A DNA stretch of 60,000 bases from Membranipora membranacea (taxonomy: Eukaryota; Bryozoa; Gymnolaemata; Cheilostomatida; Membraniporidae), in NCBI GenBank assembly GCA_914767715.1, contig OU612072.1, positions 12,216,001-12,276,000 on the forward strand, written 5' to 3'. Position numbers and translations under genes: made by a program. The notes beneath the pieces were generated by a model. That model searched no databases. It worked only from the letters and a program-made list of their open reading frames with translations, and was not told where the DNA came from. Positions 48,187 to 59,418 of this stretch are shown piece after piece (the stretch's first letter is position 1; every line of letters starts with the position of its first letter).

Positions 48187-51184
48187 TCACTTCTGACAAA
48201 CCATCACTGGAAAAGCTTGACAACTTTGTGTGGGACCACTAGCAAAGTGATCCGTGTTTGATCGATACTCCTTGAGATCCACAAGTCCAATTCGTGCAGA
48301 AATACTAGCAGCATGACCTTGTTGTTTCGTGGAAGTTTCCAATGCGGCTGGCAGACTGATTACATCGTTGATGTTTTCACAGAGTGTGGGAGCTGGAGTT
48401 TGGCCTAGTACCGAGCCAGTGCATACATTTCTCGTGGCTTTCACACAATTACGCTTCTTAGCCTGAAAAATAATGTAATGTAGTTAAGAATAAAGAGAAC
48501 ATGATTATTTTTTTGTTATAAGAGTGGCAATACCCTAGAGAAGTAAATTATGCACAGGCACAGGCTTGAAACAGTGAAAATTCTGGCTAGTTACATTTAC
48601 ACCGCCGCATTACTCATAGTGGACTCCCAGTTCCTAATCTAGTAAACGTCTGTGCTAGCTAACATTGAGTCATCTACTACAAACTAGCTTACTTACAACT
48701 AGTCTCTAGCTCATATTTTCTCTTTGCTAGTGTAGCCATCGAGAGGAATGGTTTGATCGAAAGAGAGGGTTTTTAGTAGAATATATTAAAAGAAGTTGTC
48801 CAGTCATTCCTTCAAAGACGATGACTCCTAACTTAGCACTGAATTAGGTATTTTTAACATTCCTGCGACAAAGCTCTTATGGAATATTGCTTACCGTGAA
48901 ATTGATGTCTTCTGGAATCGTTACCGATCTTTTATTTATTTGGTGTTGGTGAGCTTTGACATGGTTCATGAAAGCCTGAAATAAGAACAACAAGCGTTAA
49001 TTTTTGCAGTTACTACAGATATTGATCGATAGGAACTAACAAAACCTCTGGGAGGTAAATGTTTTGAGCATCTCTATTCAATTTTGCCTATTTGAAAGAT
49101 AAATATTAAAACTCAAAGTGTCGGGTACCTTAATTTTGACATTTTTATCTGTAATTTAGGATACTTCTCATATTCTTATTAAAAAAAGAAGATGGATATC
49201 AACTCAATTAATATTAATAATGGAGTTTAATTATAAAACACTTATTGAAAGTGTTTAGAAACAATGATTTCAAAGCGTTGTAAGTCAGATAAATTATTGA
49301 ACCCAGGTAGGTAGGTCATTTGAATGACTAAACTCAACTTACCACTTTGCTGATGGGTTCTGGACATCCAGATGTCAGCAGTCCAGTGGAGCCTAGGAAT
49401 GCCAGAACACACATGAGGACAGTCACCATAACTGCAGTTTGGTATTTGTTCACTTGTTTCTGCAAGGTCTTATACTCCTCGGTTAGCCTCCAAGGGGATG
49501 AAGGCTCTATAATATACATTATGTAATAATATAAATACATATATACATAATATATATAAATTACAAAGAGCTATGAGCGTAAATTTGCAAACACAGCGAT
49601 GACAAAAATAGCGATAAGAGCAACGAAAGCGATAATGCTTGTTGAGGTTTAGGCTCAATATCATGTCATATCATGGCATCAGCGGATACAATATTGTAAT
49701 ATGGCATCCTAAAATCTGCGAAGACACAGCATCCTCTGTCTTACGCATACCCACCCCTGAAACTTCACAGTATGTGATGTAAGACATTGATAGAACTTTA
49801 AACTGATATATTAAGGAACGATGCAGGACAAGCTACAAAAATCTAACATAGGAACTTTGTAAGTCAATCAGTGTAGAAATATTATTGAAATTGTCCCCTG
49901 TAGTATTGTGATAGTGCTCCTGAAACAACACAATATCCTTCTCATCACACAACTATAATAATAAAAAAACTCTTACTACTTACTTGTAACATCTCCAAAT
50001 CGTAGTGCCATTTTATCTGTTTCTCTCTTAAGGGTCCTTCTTAGATGCATATTTCCATCACCATAGTTTTCAGATGGATAATTCGGCATCCCCGGTCCTC
50101 CTGCGACAGGTGCTGGAGGAGCTGCTGGTGCTGCAGGTCCACACATTGACACTGTCACTGATGATCCTCCCGTTCCTTGCGGGTCACATGTTGTGATAGA
50201 TAGTGCAGGTGGTGGCGGACTAGGTGCGCGGTCTGGTGGTACTCCCTCCCATGGTGGTATAGCCCACTCACATTCTGGTTCTGATGGACATGGTGAAGGT
50301 GGACATTTCGGAGGACATGGTGAAGGTGAACATGGGCGAGATGGACATGGAGCACCACTTGATGTTGTTATACTTATACCACCTGGTCCAAATGGAGTTG
50401 GTCCAACTGCCCCTGGTGCTGCTGCCCCGGCTCTAATAGATGTTGTTGATGGTCCACAGGAAGGTGCTGGTGCACACCCTGATCCTGTAGCTGCTGGTGC
50501 TGCCGCACCGGTTGTGACAGTTATCAATGCTGATGCTTGAGCTGGAGCTGGAGCAGGAGCTGGAGCTGGGGGAGCAGCTAGAGCACATGGATAGGAGGCT
50601 GGAGCATATGCGCACACTGGCTGACCAGGTGCCGGGGCTGGTGGCACAGGGGGAGCTGGTGGAGCAGCAGGAGCTGGGGGAGCAGCTAGAGCACATGGCC
50701 AGGATGCTGGAGCATATGCACACACTGGCTGGGGCATTGCTGCTGCTGATGGAGCTGGTGGTGCTGTTGGTGCAGGCGGCTGATAAGCTGGTGGCCCGCC
50801 AGCAGGTGGCCTGTACGGCAGAGGCCTGAAAGTTGGTGGCTCGTAGGCTGGTGGTCGGGGATCTGGTGGTAGCAGCTCAATTCCTGATGGCACCGGCATC
50901 ACCGGTCCATCGGTCCACGCTGACCGCGGCACTCCAGGTACATAAGGCGCTACAGGCCCTGTCACATCTGGTCGATGTGGCCATGTTGCTGGCCATTGCG
51001 ACTCCATCATTAATCTTCCTGGTGGTGCCGGACCTACAGGAGCTGGTGGTGCTGTCGGAGCCACTGGTACTGGATATACCGGATCTGGAGCTGGTGCTGC
51101 CGGTGCTGGGGCTGCTGCCGTACCGGCTCGCATTACTTGTAATCCTTGATTCCCCAAATCAACAAGATAGAGTTGATCGGCCAT
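48187..51184 (-). CDS. Proline/alanine-rich type II membrane proprotein (4 exons)
   Basis: Exons on the - strand: 51184-49984, 49506-49343, 48975-48895, 48462-48187. Intron phases 1, 0, 0; 573 residues. Start chosen at GCCATCATGG (MADQLYLVDL), not the upstream in-frame ATG at 51256, because of its context. Residues about 22-370 are Pro/Ala/Gly-rich with a duplicated QPVCAYAPAS[WY]PCALAAP block and a Cys-Pro stretch (PCPSRPCSPSPCPPKC). A basic segment and heptad-like KTLQKQVNKYQ precede the span (about 424-446). Exon 3 carries NKR (469-471); exon 4 opens AKKRN, with CVKATRNVC (488-496) and CQAFPVMVC (563-571). The large exon is far richer in GC than its surroundings. Family unknown. Confidence 0.8.
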
Positions 51185-53089
51185 GATGGCCACCGGTGTG
51201 TTGTGCTGATGATCACCAACAATGAAATAAAAAAACTTGCTCGCTCCCCACTTCAATCTGGTTTGACTGTGTGAGGCTTGGGGTGAGATTGCGGAATAAC
51301 CCGCAGGTAATCATTTACATCTTATTTGACTGCTAATTATGCCGCATGGAAATTATTAGCATTATTATTAAATTCGTAGGATGTGGACCTTTAGAACTGT
51401 CAAGTGCTGGAGTAATGAGCAAAAAGGGAGGGGTTGTGCCAGCAGCGGCAATTTAGACACTAATCCTCCATGCAACATTTATAACAGTCCGGTCCACAAA
51501 ATTAACATAACCATTTTTGTTGATGATGATGAATTCGCTTTCGATTACACGCATACAAATACCCATTAATTTGCAGGAAAGATGAAAGAAGTACGGTAAA
51601 ATATTATAGTATAACAATTGTGACATGTATATGTGAGTGCAATAAAATGTTTCCGCCAATAAATTACTTTTGATTGATAGTATAAAGTGAAAACATTATA
51701 TTGATATCGTTCATGGCATGAGTATTTAGCCTGTTGTTGGAAGACTTTGTGATGGTTGTTCTGATCCTCTGCACTTGTCTCCTTTGGAACAAGCATCCCA
51801 AGGCATCGCTCATACCCTTCCTCAACAACCAGTTTGAGGCCTCATTTTCTCATCGGTGGTACATTAACTCAGGCTGCACACATTGTATATTATTAACCAG
51901 ATTTTTATGGTTGCAAATTAAAATTACTGGTACTTTTCAATTCAAATAGTTGATTAATTTGAATATTCCCCTTAAAAATGTTTAAAACCAGTAGAATAAT
52001 AAAAAATAAATATATACACATACAGTTAATAAAAAATCACAATATATAAGATACTACTGACAGTTACAATTTCCAGTTTCAGTTGCCGTATGGTTAAAAA
52101 GGAAATCCCATGGTTAGTATCTATAGTCCATAAATCATTTCTCAATGTTTGGCAGTGCTATCAATTTCCAGTGAATTACCTAATAGTCAGTCTATTAATC
52201 TGGTATTTTAATTGTCTATTTTACTTGCTCTCCAACATTTAATCACCAATGTCATTCTCAAGTATGAAAATAACTACCTACTAAATTTATTCTGCATAAA
52301 GACAAATTGGTTAAGTTATGCAAATGGGAAAAACAAAGCCTTTCCACTTTTGTCAGACCATGAATTCATAATATAGATAAATGGCCATGCATACTAAACA
52401 GTGCATTAACATTAGCTCTTACCTCTCTGGTTTGGGCTAATCAAAATTCCATCAGTATAATTTCAAGTCTGGAGGTGATCGATCGGACTCTAGTAACGAA
52501 ACGATAAGATTTGACTTTTGGCTAGTTTCCCCTCACAAGGTAGGTTTTTTTCTATATTATTGTATTTTCCTTCACACAAATTTGCTGCAAAATTTTTCAT
52601 GTTGTTTCACATCTGTGGTATCATATCTTTTCGGGCTTTGGGGTCATTTTCCCGTATAGTTGCGTCGTGATCTTTGAATACTATGCTTTACCAATCATCA
52701 TCGACATGATCTTGATTTTGGAATCTTAGTGTTGAATAAAAAGTTTCTAGTCAAATCTAAGCTGATTTAAAACTCATTGATAGCCAACCTATAGCCTTAT
52801 CACAAACTTATGATCGGGACTCTGTAGTATGTATCTCCTGATCCAATTACCAGGAATCCCATCGCGGACATCAGGCTTAGTTCAATCTAATCTGAGAAAT
52901 GGTTACTGTTTGAGTCATGGCATGTCAGCCACATGATATAAAATCAAACTCTCTTTTGAAAAGCAAGATGTTTTCTCTTGCCTATGTAAATTCTATCATT
53001 AGAATATTGCCAAGGTTCATCTTTGTGCTATCAGAGCCGTTAAACAATCATATGAATTGTTATATTATCTGATAATTCCAGTTGCAGAT
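51185..53089. promoter_or_regulatory. Divergent intergenic region between two head-to-head relatives
   Basis: About 1.9 kb between start codons of oppositely transcribed relatives, so it should contain both promoters. On the right the start codon follows an acceptor-like 'ccagttgcag', suggesting a noncoding 5' exon. No TATA element stands out. Otherwise AT-rich with no gene seen. Confidence 0.4.
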
Positions 53090-53292
53090 ATGGCGACTAT
53101 GGATGCAAACATGGAGATGGCTCTGGGTCTGGTAGCTCCAGGCCCGGAGCAGGAGCCGACTCGCCCCGGACCACGGCTGGAGCTGACAAAGATGATGAGA
53201 TGGAATCTGAAGAACCTCAACTTGAATTTGGATAAAGTGTTGGGTGAGTGTTAAATATATGATATATATATAATGTATAACATAATATAATG

Positions 53293-53323
<31 letters not shown>

Positions 53324-56159
53324 AAAAATATAGTACTATATATGTGTTATAAATATAGGTTATTTATGAATCTGAGGCCAGGAAGGCTACTATAATCACC
53401 CGAGAGGAGAGCTGCACACACAGTAGGACTGGGGTTTAAATAATATTGCAATGTTCCTGGTGTAATCCTGACAACACAGGCTATGTTTGCGGGCGGAGAT
53501 ATACCTCTCCCATCTGTGAATGAAGTTTGTCTAGATAGGTGTAATGTTTCAAAACAATCCCTAGCCTCTGACAGCAACAAAATTAATTGCAGTCAGATTT
53601 TTGAGCAGCGTGGACCTCGGGTACATTGACTGAGCTCTTTCTATTTGTCAGCTGAGTGTTAAGAGTTTCTGAAACACAACTACAATCCCGTTACACTAGC
53701 CTTGTCAAGCAGCCACAAACCCCAAAAGTAGTGGCTGAGTGACAAGGCTATCCTTAGACAGCGACGAGGAGAATGTGAATTCACCAACGTTGGATAATTT
53801 AATTAATTAGCAAATTCATTAGAAAAATTTGTACAAAACAAGCTTAGTAAAAAAAGTCCATTTCATCCCAGCTTTATTACGCATGACTACTTTCACTCCC
53901 TCTTTTAAATCCCACCTGAAAACCCGTCTGTTCCGTAAAGCCTATACTCCGTATCTTATAGTGAATGCTTCTCTGCTGGGCACTTGCCACTATTATCAGG
54001 TTTCATCTATTTTATCATATTTCCATAAAATATATTACTATATTATATATATTATTATTATTCTTTAACAGATGACGACCCATGTGGGCGCGCAAAGAGG
54101 GACTTCAAGAACCTGGAGTGTGCATTGAAGAGATACAAGTATGCACTGTGCGGCAGTATCGTCATATTCCTAGTAATACTTACGGTAGAAGCTGTTATGA
54201 TTCTGACTGGAGGATTCGGTGTCTGCCACTCAAGGTACACACCATACACTCCGGTGAGCAGAACTCCATTGGCATCATCTATAACACTGACATTGTGACT
54301 ACACTATTATCATGTGTATCTTTGATCGTTAGAGTCAATTGAGTACGAGTACCTACCATGTATCTGCCCCTAATTAGTAAAATTGAACTCGGGTCGTCAC
54401 ACCGAACTCCTTGTGATGGTACTCATGCTAAGTGAATTTGATCACCGCTACCGATAACAGATCTATATGCAATAGCATATCACGTTATCATTGTGATCAT
54501 GTACATTGTGTGATGGCATGAAGCTGTGTTAGGTTGGAAATTATTGCTGTTGTTTTTATTGTGGGCGCAAAAAGAACCTGAACTTAACATATATGCAGAG
54601 TGGAGGTTTTAAAATATGGTTCAAGCTATTAGAAGACATCAACTTCCAGCAAAGATCCCCATGTTTAACATAATTGTTTTGAGCTTAAGTGATTCCCAGT
54701 TATAGTTTTGAAATGAAAGGAGTTTTCTGCTCATTGTCAAGGTGGAGATAATTGAGCTGCAACTCCATCACAGATTTTAATTATAACATTGATCATTTGG
54801 CAAATGTGCACAACCAGAATTTGATATTACATTAATTTAATACCTTTCATTACCCTTGTATATTTAAGTTGGCAGTAGCTGATTGCATCATTTTGAAGAA
54901 TTGAAGAGGAACTGTTACAGTACTGTCATTCATACAACATACAACATTCATTAACACAACGCAAAGCCGTTTCATCAAACATGTTTATTCGATCAATATC
55001 TATTTCAGCCTGAGACAAAAACACCAATGGATGGAGTAGACTTCAGGCATCGACAGAGAAGAAGCGCTGTAAGTTGTTTACCAATACACCTATCCTTAAG
55101 TCCATCCAATCTAGACAGCCTGCATAGGCTAGTAGGGGAAACAATACCTTTTATACAGCAAGACATATTTATAAGTATCCCAAAATGCAATTTTCATGAA
55201 TTCCCAGAGAGAAAGGGTCAATGGAAAAAGTATTGCCTCTGAACCAAAGAGTGAAATGAATTGTGGGAATTATGTTGCCACGATCTATTGAGACTGCATA
55301 ATTATGAGTTACAATGATCCGATGCAAAGGGTTTGTGCAGCAGTTCTGTTGCCCAAATCAAATAGTGGTTACGCTGAAATGGTTATAAAACTGCACTGCC
55401 CATCCACTATTCCCTTAGGGCTTTTTCCATACCTATAACGTTGTTGTTGGATTTTTTGTGCATATGTTGGCTGGCACTTGAATCTCGATTCATTAAAAAT
55501 GTTTAAAACAATCCATCTCCATTGAAAATATTTAAACCAATCGATCATTATTATATATAAATTACTCAACAGAAAATGATTTCAACATATACTCAAAATA
55601 ACAAAGTATTGTCATTAAATAGAATTAGGTTTGAGATGAGGGGCCACTTTGGTGAACTCTGAAATGCATGAACACTAATTAAATAATTATGCAGATTCTT
55701 GTATAATTTTGATTAATCAATTTGCTCCCAGATGGTGACACAAACCACAATAAATTGGTAAAGCTACATAGTCATACTGGCGTTTTTTTCCTTGGCGGAT
55801 TTTTCCTGTGTTATTTCCCTGGAAAAATAATCAATCATAGGTAAATTTTGGCAATTGATGACAAAGGATGATGAAATCCTGTCCCATCTACTAATCTTGT
55901 TTGTCTGCAGGTGATGACAGATGATTCAAGATGTATATCTGGGATGAGAACTGTTTGTCGGAATATTCTCACACGTAGAACAGATATCATTTGTCATGAC
56001 GCTTCAGTACCACTCAACGCAGCTTCAGTGAGGATGCAAGCAAAACTAGGACTGTCGGCATCATACAACCCACATAATAGTCCGAGCGCACCTATCAAAG
56101 GACAGTCAGCTGAGTGCAGTACTTTTCCTGTGACTATCTGTCCAGATAATGCATACTAA
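53090..56159 (+). CDS. Type II membrane proprotein with RQRR site (4 exons)
   Basis: Exons: 53090-53243, 54072-54253, 55009-55068, 55911-56159. Intron phases 1, 0, 0, exactly as in the gene it faces; 214 residues. The exon 2 donor was taken at CCG/GTGAGC because the earlier GTACAC would bring a stop. N-terminus MATMDANMEM, a proline patch (GPEQEPTRPGPR), a basic Cys-containing stretch, span about 78-98 (IVIFLVILTVEAVMILTGG). The 20-residue exon 3 ends RHRQRRSA, a strong furin-type site (cut after 130). Exon 4 has CISGMRTVC (140-148), an internal CHDAS, and CSTFPVTIC (201-209). Poly(A) signal at 56407-56412. Tail resembles that of the 48187-51184 gene. Function unknown. Confidence 0.82.
53294..53320. 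repeat. (AT)n microsatellite
   Basis: About 12 AT dinucleotides in intron 1 of the preceding gene. Confidence 0.9.
53830..53975 (+). mobile_element. LINE ORF2 C-terminal remnant in intron 1
   Basis: The frame reads FTPSFKSHLKTRLFRKAY, matching the usual S-x-x-F-K-x-x-L-K-x-x-L-F ending of CR1/L2-like reverse transcriptases. Only a short end is left; it is older or from a different family than the one at 23150. Confidence 0.5.
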
Positions 56160-58214
56160 AAATTGAAACGGAATCGGTTTTCTGCATTTTTACCTGTATC
56201 ATGAATCAATTGAGAATTGGTTTCAACTAATGAAACCATCATGTGTTACCTGTCATGGAGTTTGACACTCTAGCGGAAACAAAATAATATTTTACAATAC
56301 TTTATATTTTACAGATAAATCAAACTTTTTATAATGATACCAATCATTTGCTGTTTTGTTTTGATTTATGTTTTACATTTGAAAAAAATGTGAGAAGCAG
56401 GATTTAAATAAATTTTTATTTTGGTAACTTCGCAATAACTCATTATGGATACCTGGAAATCATAAACATTATTAATGATACATTTTATGTTTTCACGGGG
56501 CCACTTAGGAAGCGGTACCAGGATATGATGAAGGCAATATATTAATAACTCTGAACTATTTTGGTCTAAAGTTCAGAAAAAACATGCTGGCCATGATTGG
56601 AGAAAACACAGCAGTTTCTCAACCACATCAAAAACAATAATTTATGGTAGTCAAACTACCCTGTTTGGTGGATGTTGCGTCTTGCTGAGTTTGCGCAGTC
56701 AATTATAACTATTGCTCCTGTCCTTTAGCCCACCATTGCCAGTGATCATGTTTGATCTTATTTGCTTGAATCTAATGTTCCTTCCCCAGAGCACATGAGA
56801 AAAAGGCAAATCGCTTACCAGTAGAATAGGAGCAATTCGCAAGCACACAAAATGAGCTACATAATCAGAGGTAAACATCATACCTCACGATTCGACCAAT
56901 ATTTTTAATCTATGTAGAGCTATAGTTGCGGCTAAAATGATCCATAAATAACTGCTTTCTTGACAAGGCGTATGCATCATCTTTTCTTAAAAAGTCTGCT
57001 GTGTATTTATATTTTAGTTCCTTCTGCTTAGTACCTGACCTGTAAATCCGAAAGCCCAATAGGATGATGAGCAACTAATAGGTGTTAGATTTGGATTTGT
57101 TTACTTTCAGAGGCCAGTCACCAAGTAACAATTTCAGATATCCAACCTATGAATTAAAACAAAAATCTGACAACTGCATTCCTACCAAGGTTTTGGTGCA
57201 GACCTCTATCTCCATACTCCTATATGACAGGGTGAAATCGTTCCCAAGTTTTTACAATCTGGTAGAATGGCATTGAGATTATGTTTACTTGGAAAGCTTA
57301 GTCAACGGTTAAAAGTTTCAGATATCAAACCTATAAATTGGAAAAAAGCTCCGATAACTGCATTCCTTTCAAGCCATTGGTGCGATTGACCTTGCAGAAC
57401 AACTGCTTTCTTTTCATTTGGTGCAGTTTTTGCGATAGATTAATCGTTTTTTTACCTATAAATGTTATGTTAGGATAAATTTGTTCTTGAGGACTAAGGA
57501 CCTGGAAGAGTGTCACTTTTTAGTCTTCGAGTTATCTAGGTAACTTTAAGATACACAGCCATCCCGAACGCTTTTAAGGGATGTCTGTGTTAAGATACAG
57601 CAAAATTGCTTTTTGTTTTGAGTTTGTTAAAGAATACGTGGAAAGCGTTCCGGGTACATTATGTTTTAAAGAAATGCTTACAGAAAACCTTTCGGGTAAG
57701 GCACTGCCAATGCCCAGCATTAGGGCTCTCAGATGCAAGCATTGAATACATGGTACATGATGATATCTAGATTTCACAATGGTGCACCAGTTTTGTGACA
57801 ATTTAGAAATGCATAGCCTTGTCACATGTCCACAACAAAGTCAGTTCCCTTTGAGTGTATTTATGCAAATCCCACATCATATCAGTAACCTGAAAGAAAA
57901 CCTGTTCTTTGCTACACCGGCGCTTGTAACATTAGATTTTCCGTACAGTGCAGAGCAGTTGTCATGGCAACGCTCACCTGCGATCACCCACTCTATTTGT
58001 TATTATTCCATGAAGGAAAACATAAAAAACCATATTTATTTCAAGTTTAATTTTTGGTTCCTGTTTGCTTTACGCAAAGCCACGAGGACTGAGTCATGAT
58101 ATAGCAGATCAAACCATACTTTCCACGTCTGCAACTGCCATTAGCAAATTGACATTTCAAGCAGGTGCTTGGTGTATTTGAAGCCTCCGCAATTCATTGA
58201 AAAATCTGGGAAAC
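56160..58214. other. Spacer between the last two genes
   Basis: AT-rich noncoding. The poly(A) signal AATAAA at 56407-56412 belongs to the upstream gene. No exon or named element seen. Short frames (57779-58099, 57082-57276) carry no motif and no splice logic. Confidence 0.5.
56407..56412 (+). promoter_or_regulatory. Probable poly(A) signal
   Basis: AATAAA 248 bases after the stop codon at 56159, followed by a T-rich stretch. Confidence 0.5.
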
Positions 58215-59418
58215 ATGGCTGACAAGTTAGACTATGATAGCCTCGCGGCAGTTGAAATAAAACTGAGACAAAGCTTGCGGTTTCATCGCGTTGTTATAGC
58301 CTTGCTGACCTTGATGCTGGTTGGGTGTGCTGCCCTGTTTGCTGCTCTTTATCTGACAAACCGGATGGAGCTATGTCAGCAAAACACTGAGGTAGTCGAG
58401 GTATGTTTAATGTTGTCAGTTGCCAAATCTCCAAGCAAATAGAAAGACTCACAGGTTCTTTAGTAAAAAGCAGTAATGAAAAAAAATTCACAATGCCTTT
58501 GTAAGGCCTTGTCGGAGTTGTGCCTCCAACATGAGCTTTTTTGGCCAAGACTCTCAATGTAGTTATGATTGCTTTCCTAAACACTGTTTGTCTATTGATG
58601 AGTTTTCTCCCATTGACATAAATGAGATAATTTCAAACAATACTTTTGATTGATTGATTGCCTCTGACTAAGTTGTATACCTCTTTTAGATTCACGGGCC
58701 AGTTGGTCCAGGTACCGCTCTTCTCCGTCAGAAGAAAGGTTGGGGTAGTCCAGGACAAGCCCCTCAACCCTGCCCGCCATACAATCAGCCAGCACCGTAT
58801 CCAGCTGGACAACCCGGAGGTTGTACTAATCAGTTTGTTGTAAGTTGTCTTTCTTTGTCCTTACCTACATGATAAACACCAATGACACATTGAGGGGTAA
58901 TAGATGCTTTGATATTTGGTATTCTAAATTAAAATATCACGTTATAAGATTTCATTTCAATGTTGGTGCCGCAAAAACCATTACATTTGTATACTATATA
59001 CATCATATATATGTCAATTTCACTATTGAGTATGTGTACTTTTATTAGCTTTCAACTGTTTTATCAAATTGAAATCACTGTAGGACCGATCGACAAGTAC
59101 TGACAAGGGAAAATTAAAAAATACAAAGAAATGAAGTATGATGTGGGAAATTTCAAATTTTATTTTGCGTCAACCTGACTCAGATTTTAATTTTGATGTG
59201 TTTTGATATTGCAGACAGGCGCACAAGGAGGACCTGGCGCACCAGGAGGAGCTGGAGGATCAACTCTCTGTAGACCAGCGTTCATTACAACCTGTCCAAG
59301 CAGCGGTGCAAGAGGAGCTGGTGCTGGTGCTGTAGGACAACCCGGCGCTGCAGGACAACCCGGTGCCTCTGGAATACCAGGTTGCCATCCAGTAGCAGTT
59401 ACTGTCTGTAATAATTAG
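58215..59418 (+). CDS. Short collagen-like type II membrane protein (3 exons)
   Basis: Exons: 58215-58400, 58690-58839, 59215-59418. Phase-0 introns give 179 residues. ATG context AAACATGGC. Cytoplasmic start MADKLDYDSL, span about 26-47 (VVIALLTLMLVGCAALFAALYL). Exon 2 holds LLRQKKGWG (75-78; dibasic but not RxxR), then a Pro-rich stretch with two cysteines. Exon 3 holds Gly-rich segments around CRPAFITTC (131-139), five to six Gly-X-Y triplets (GQP GAA GQP GAS GIP G, 153-168), and CHPVAVTVC (169-177), ending NN. Known: type II membrane collagens exist in animals and shed their ectodomains, but they have long triple helices; five or six triplets would be too short alone. Same exon plan and C-x7-C motif as the other genes here. 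Confidence 0.83.

Noticed and set aside
50193-51186. Long open frames on the + strand opposite the Pro-rich exon
   Set aside because: They are mirror frames of a GC-rich repetitive exon. The - strand frame has a good start context, splice donor, and continuity with the membrane exon; the + strand frames do not.
54240-54246. Earlier splice donor GTACAC in exon 2 of the 53-56 kb gene
   Set aside because: Using it gives phase 2 and a stop codon in exon 3; the GTGAGC donor 16 bases later keeps phase 0 and the RQRR frame.
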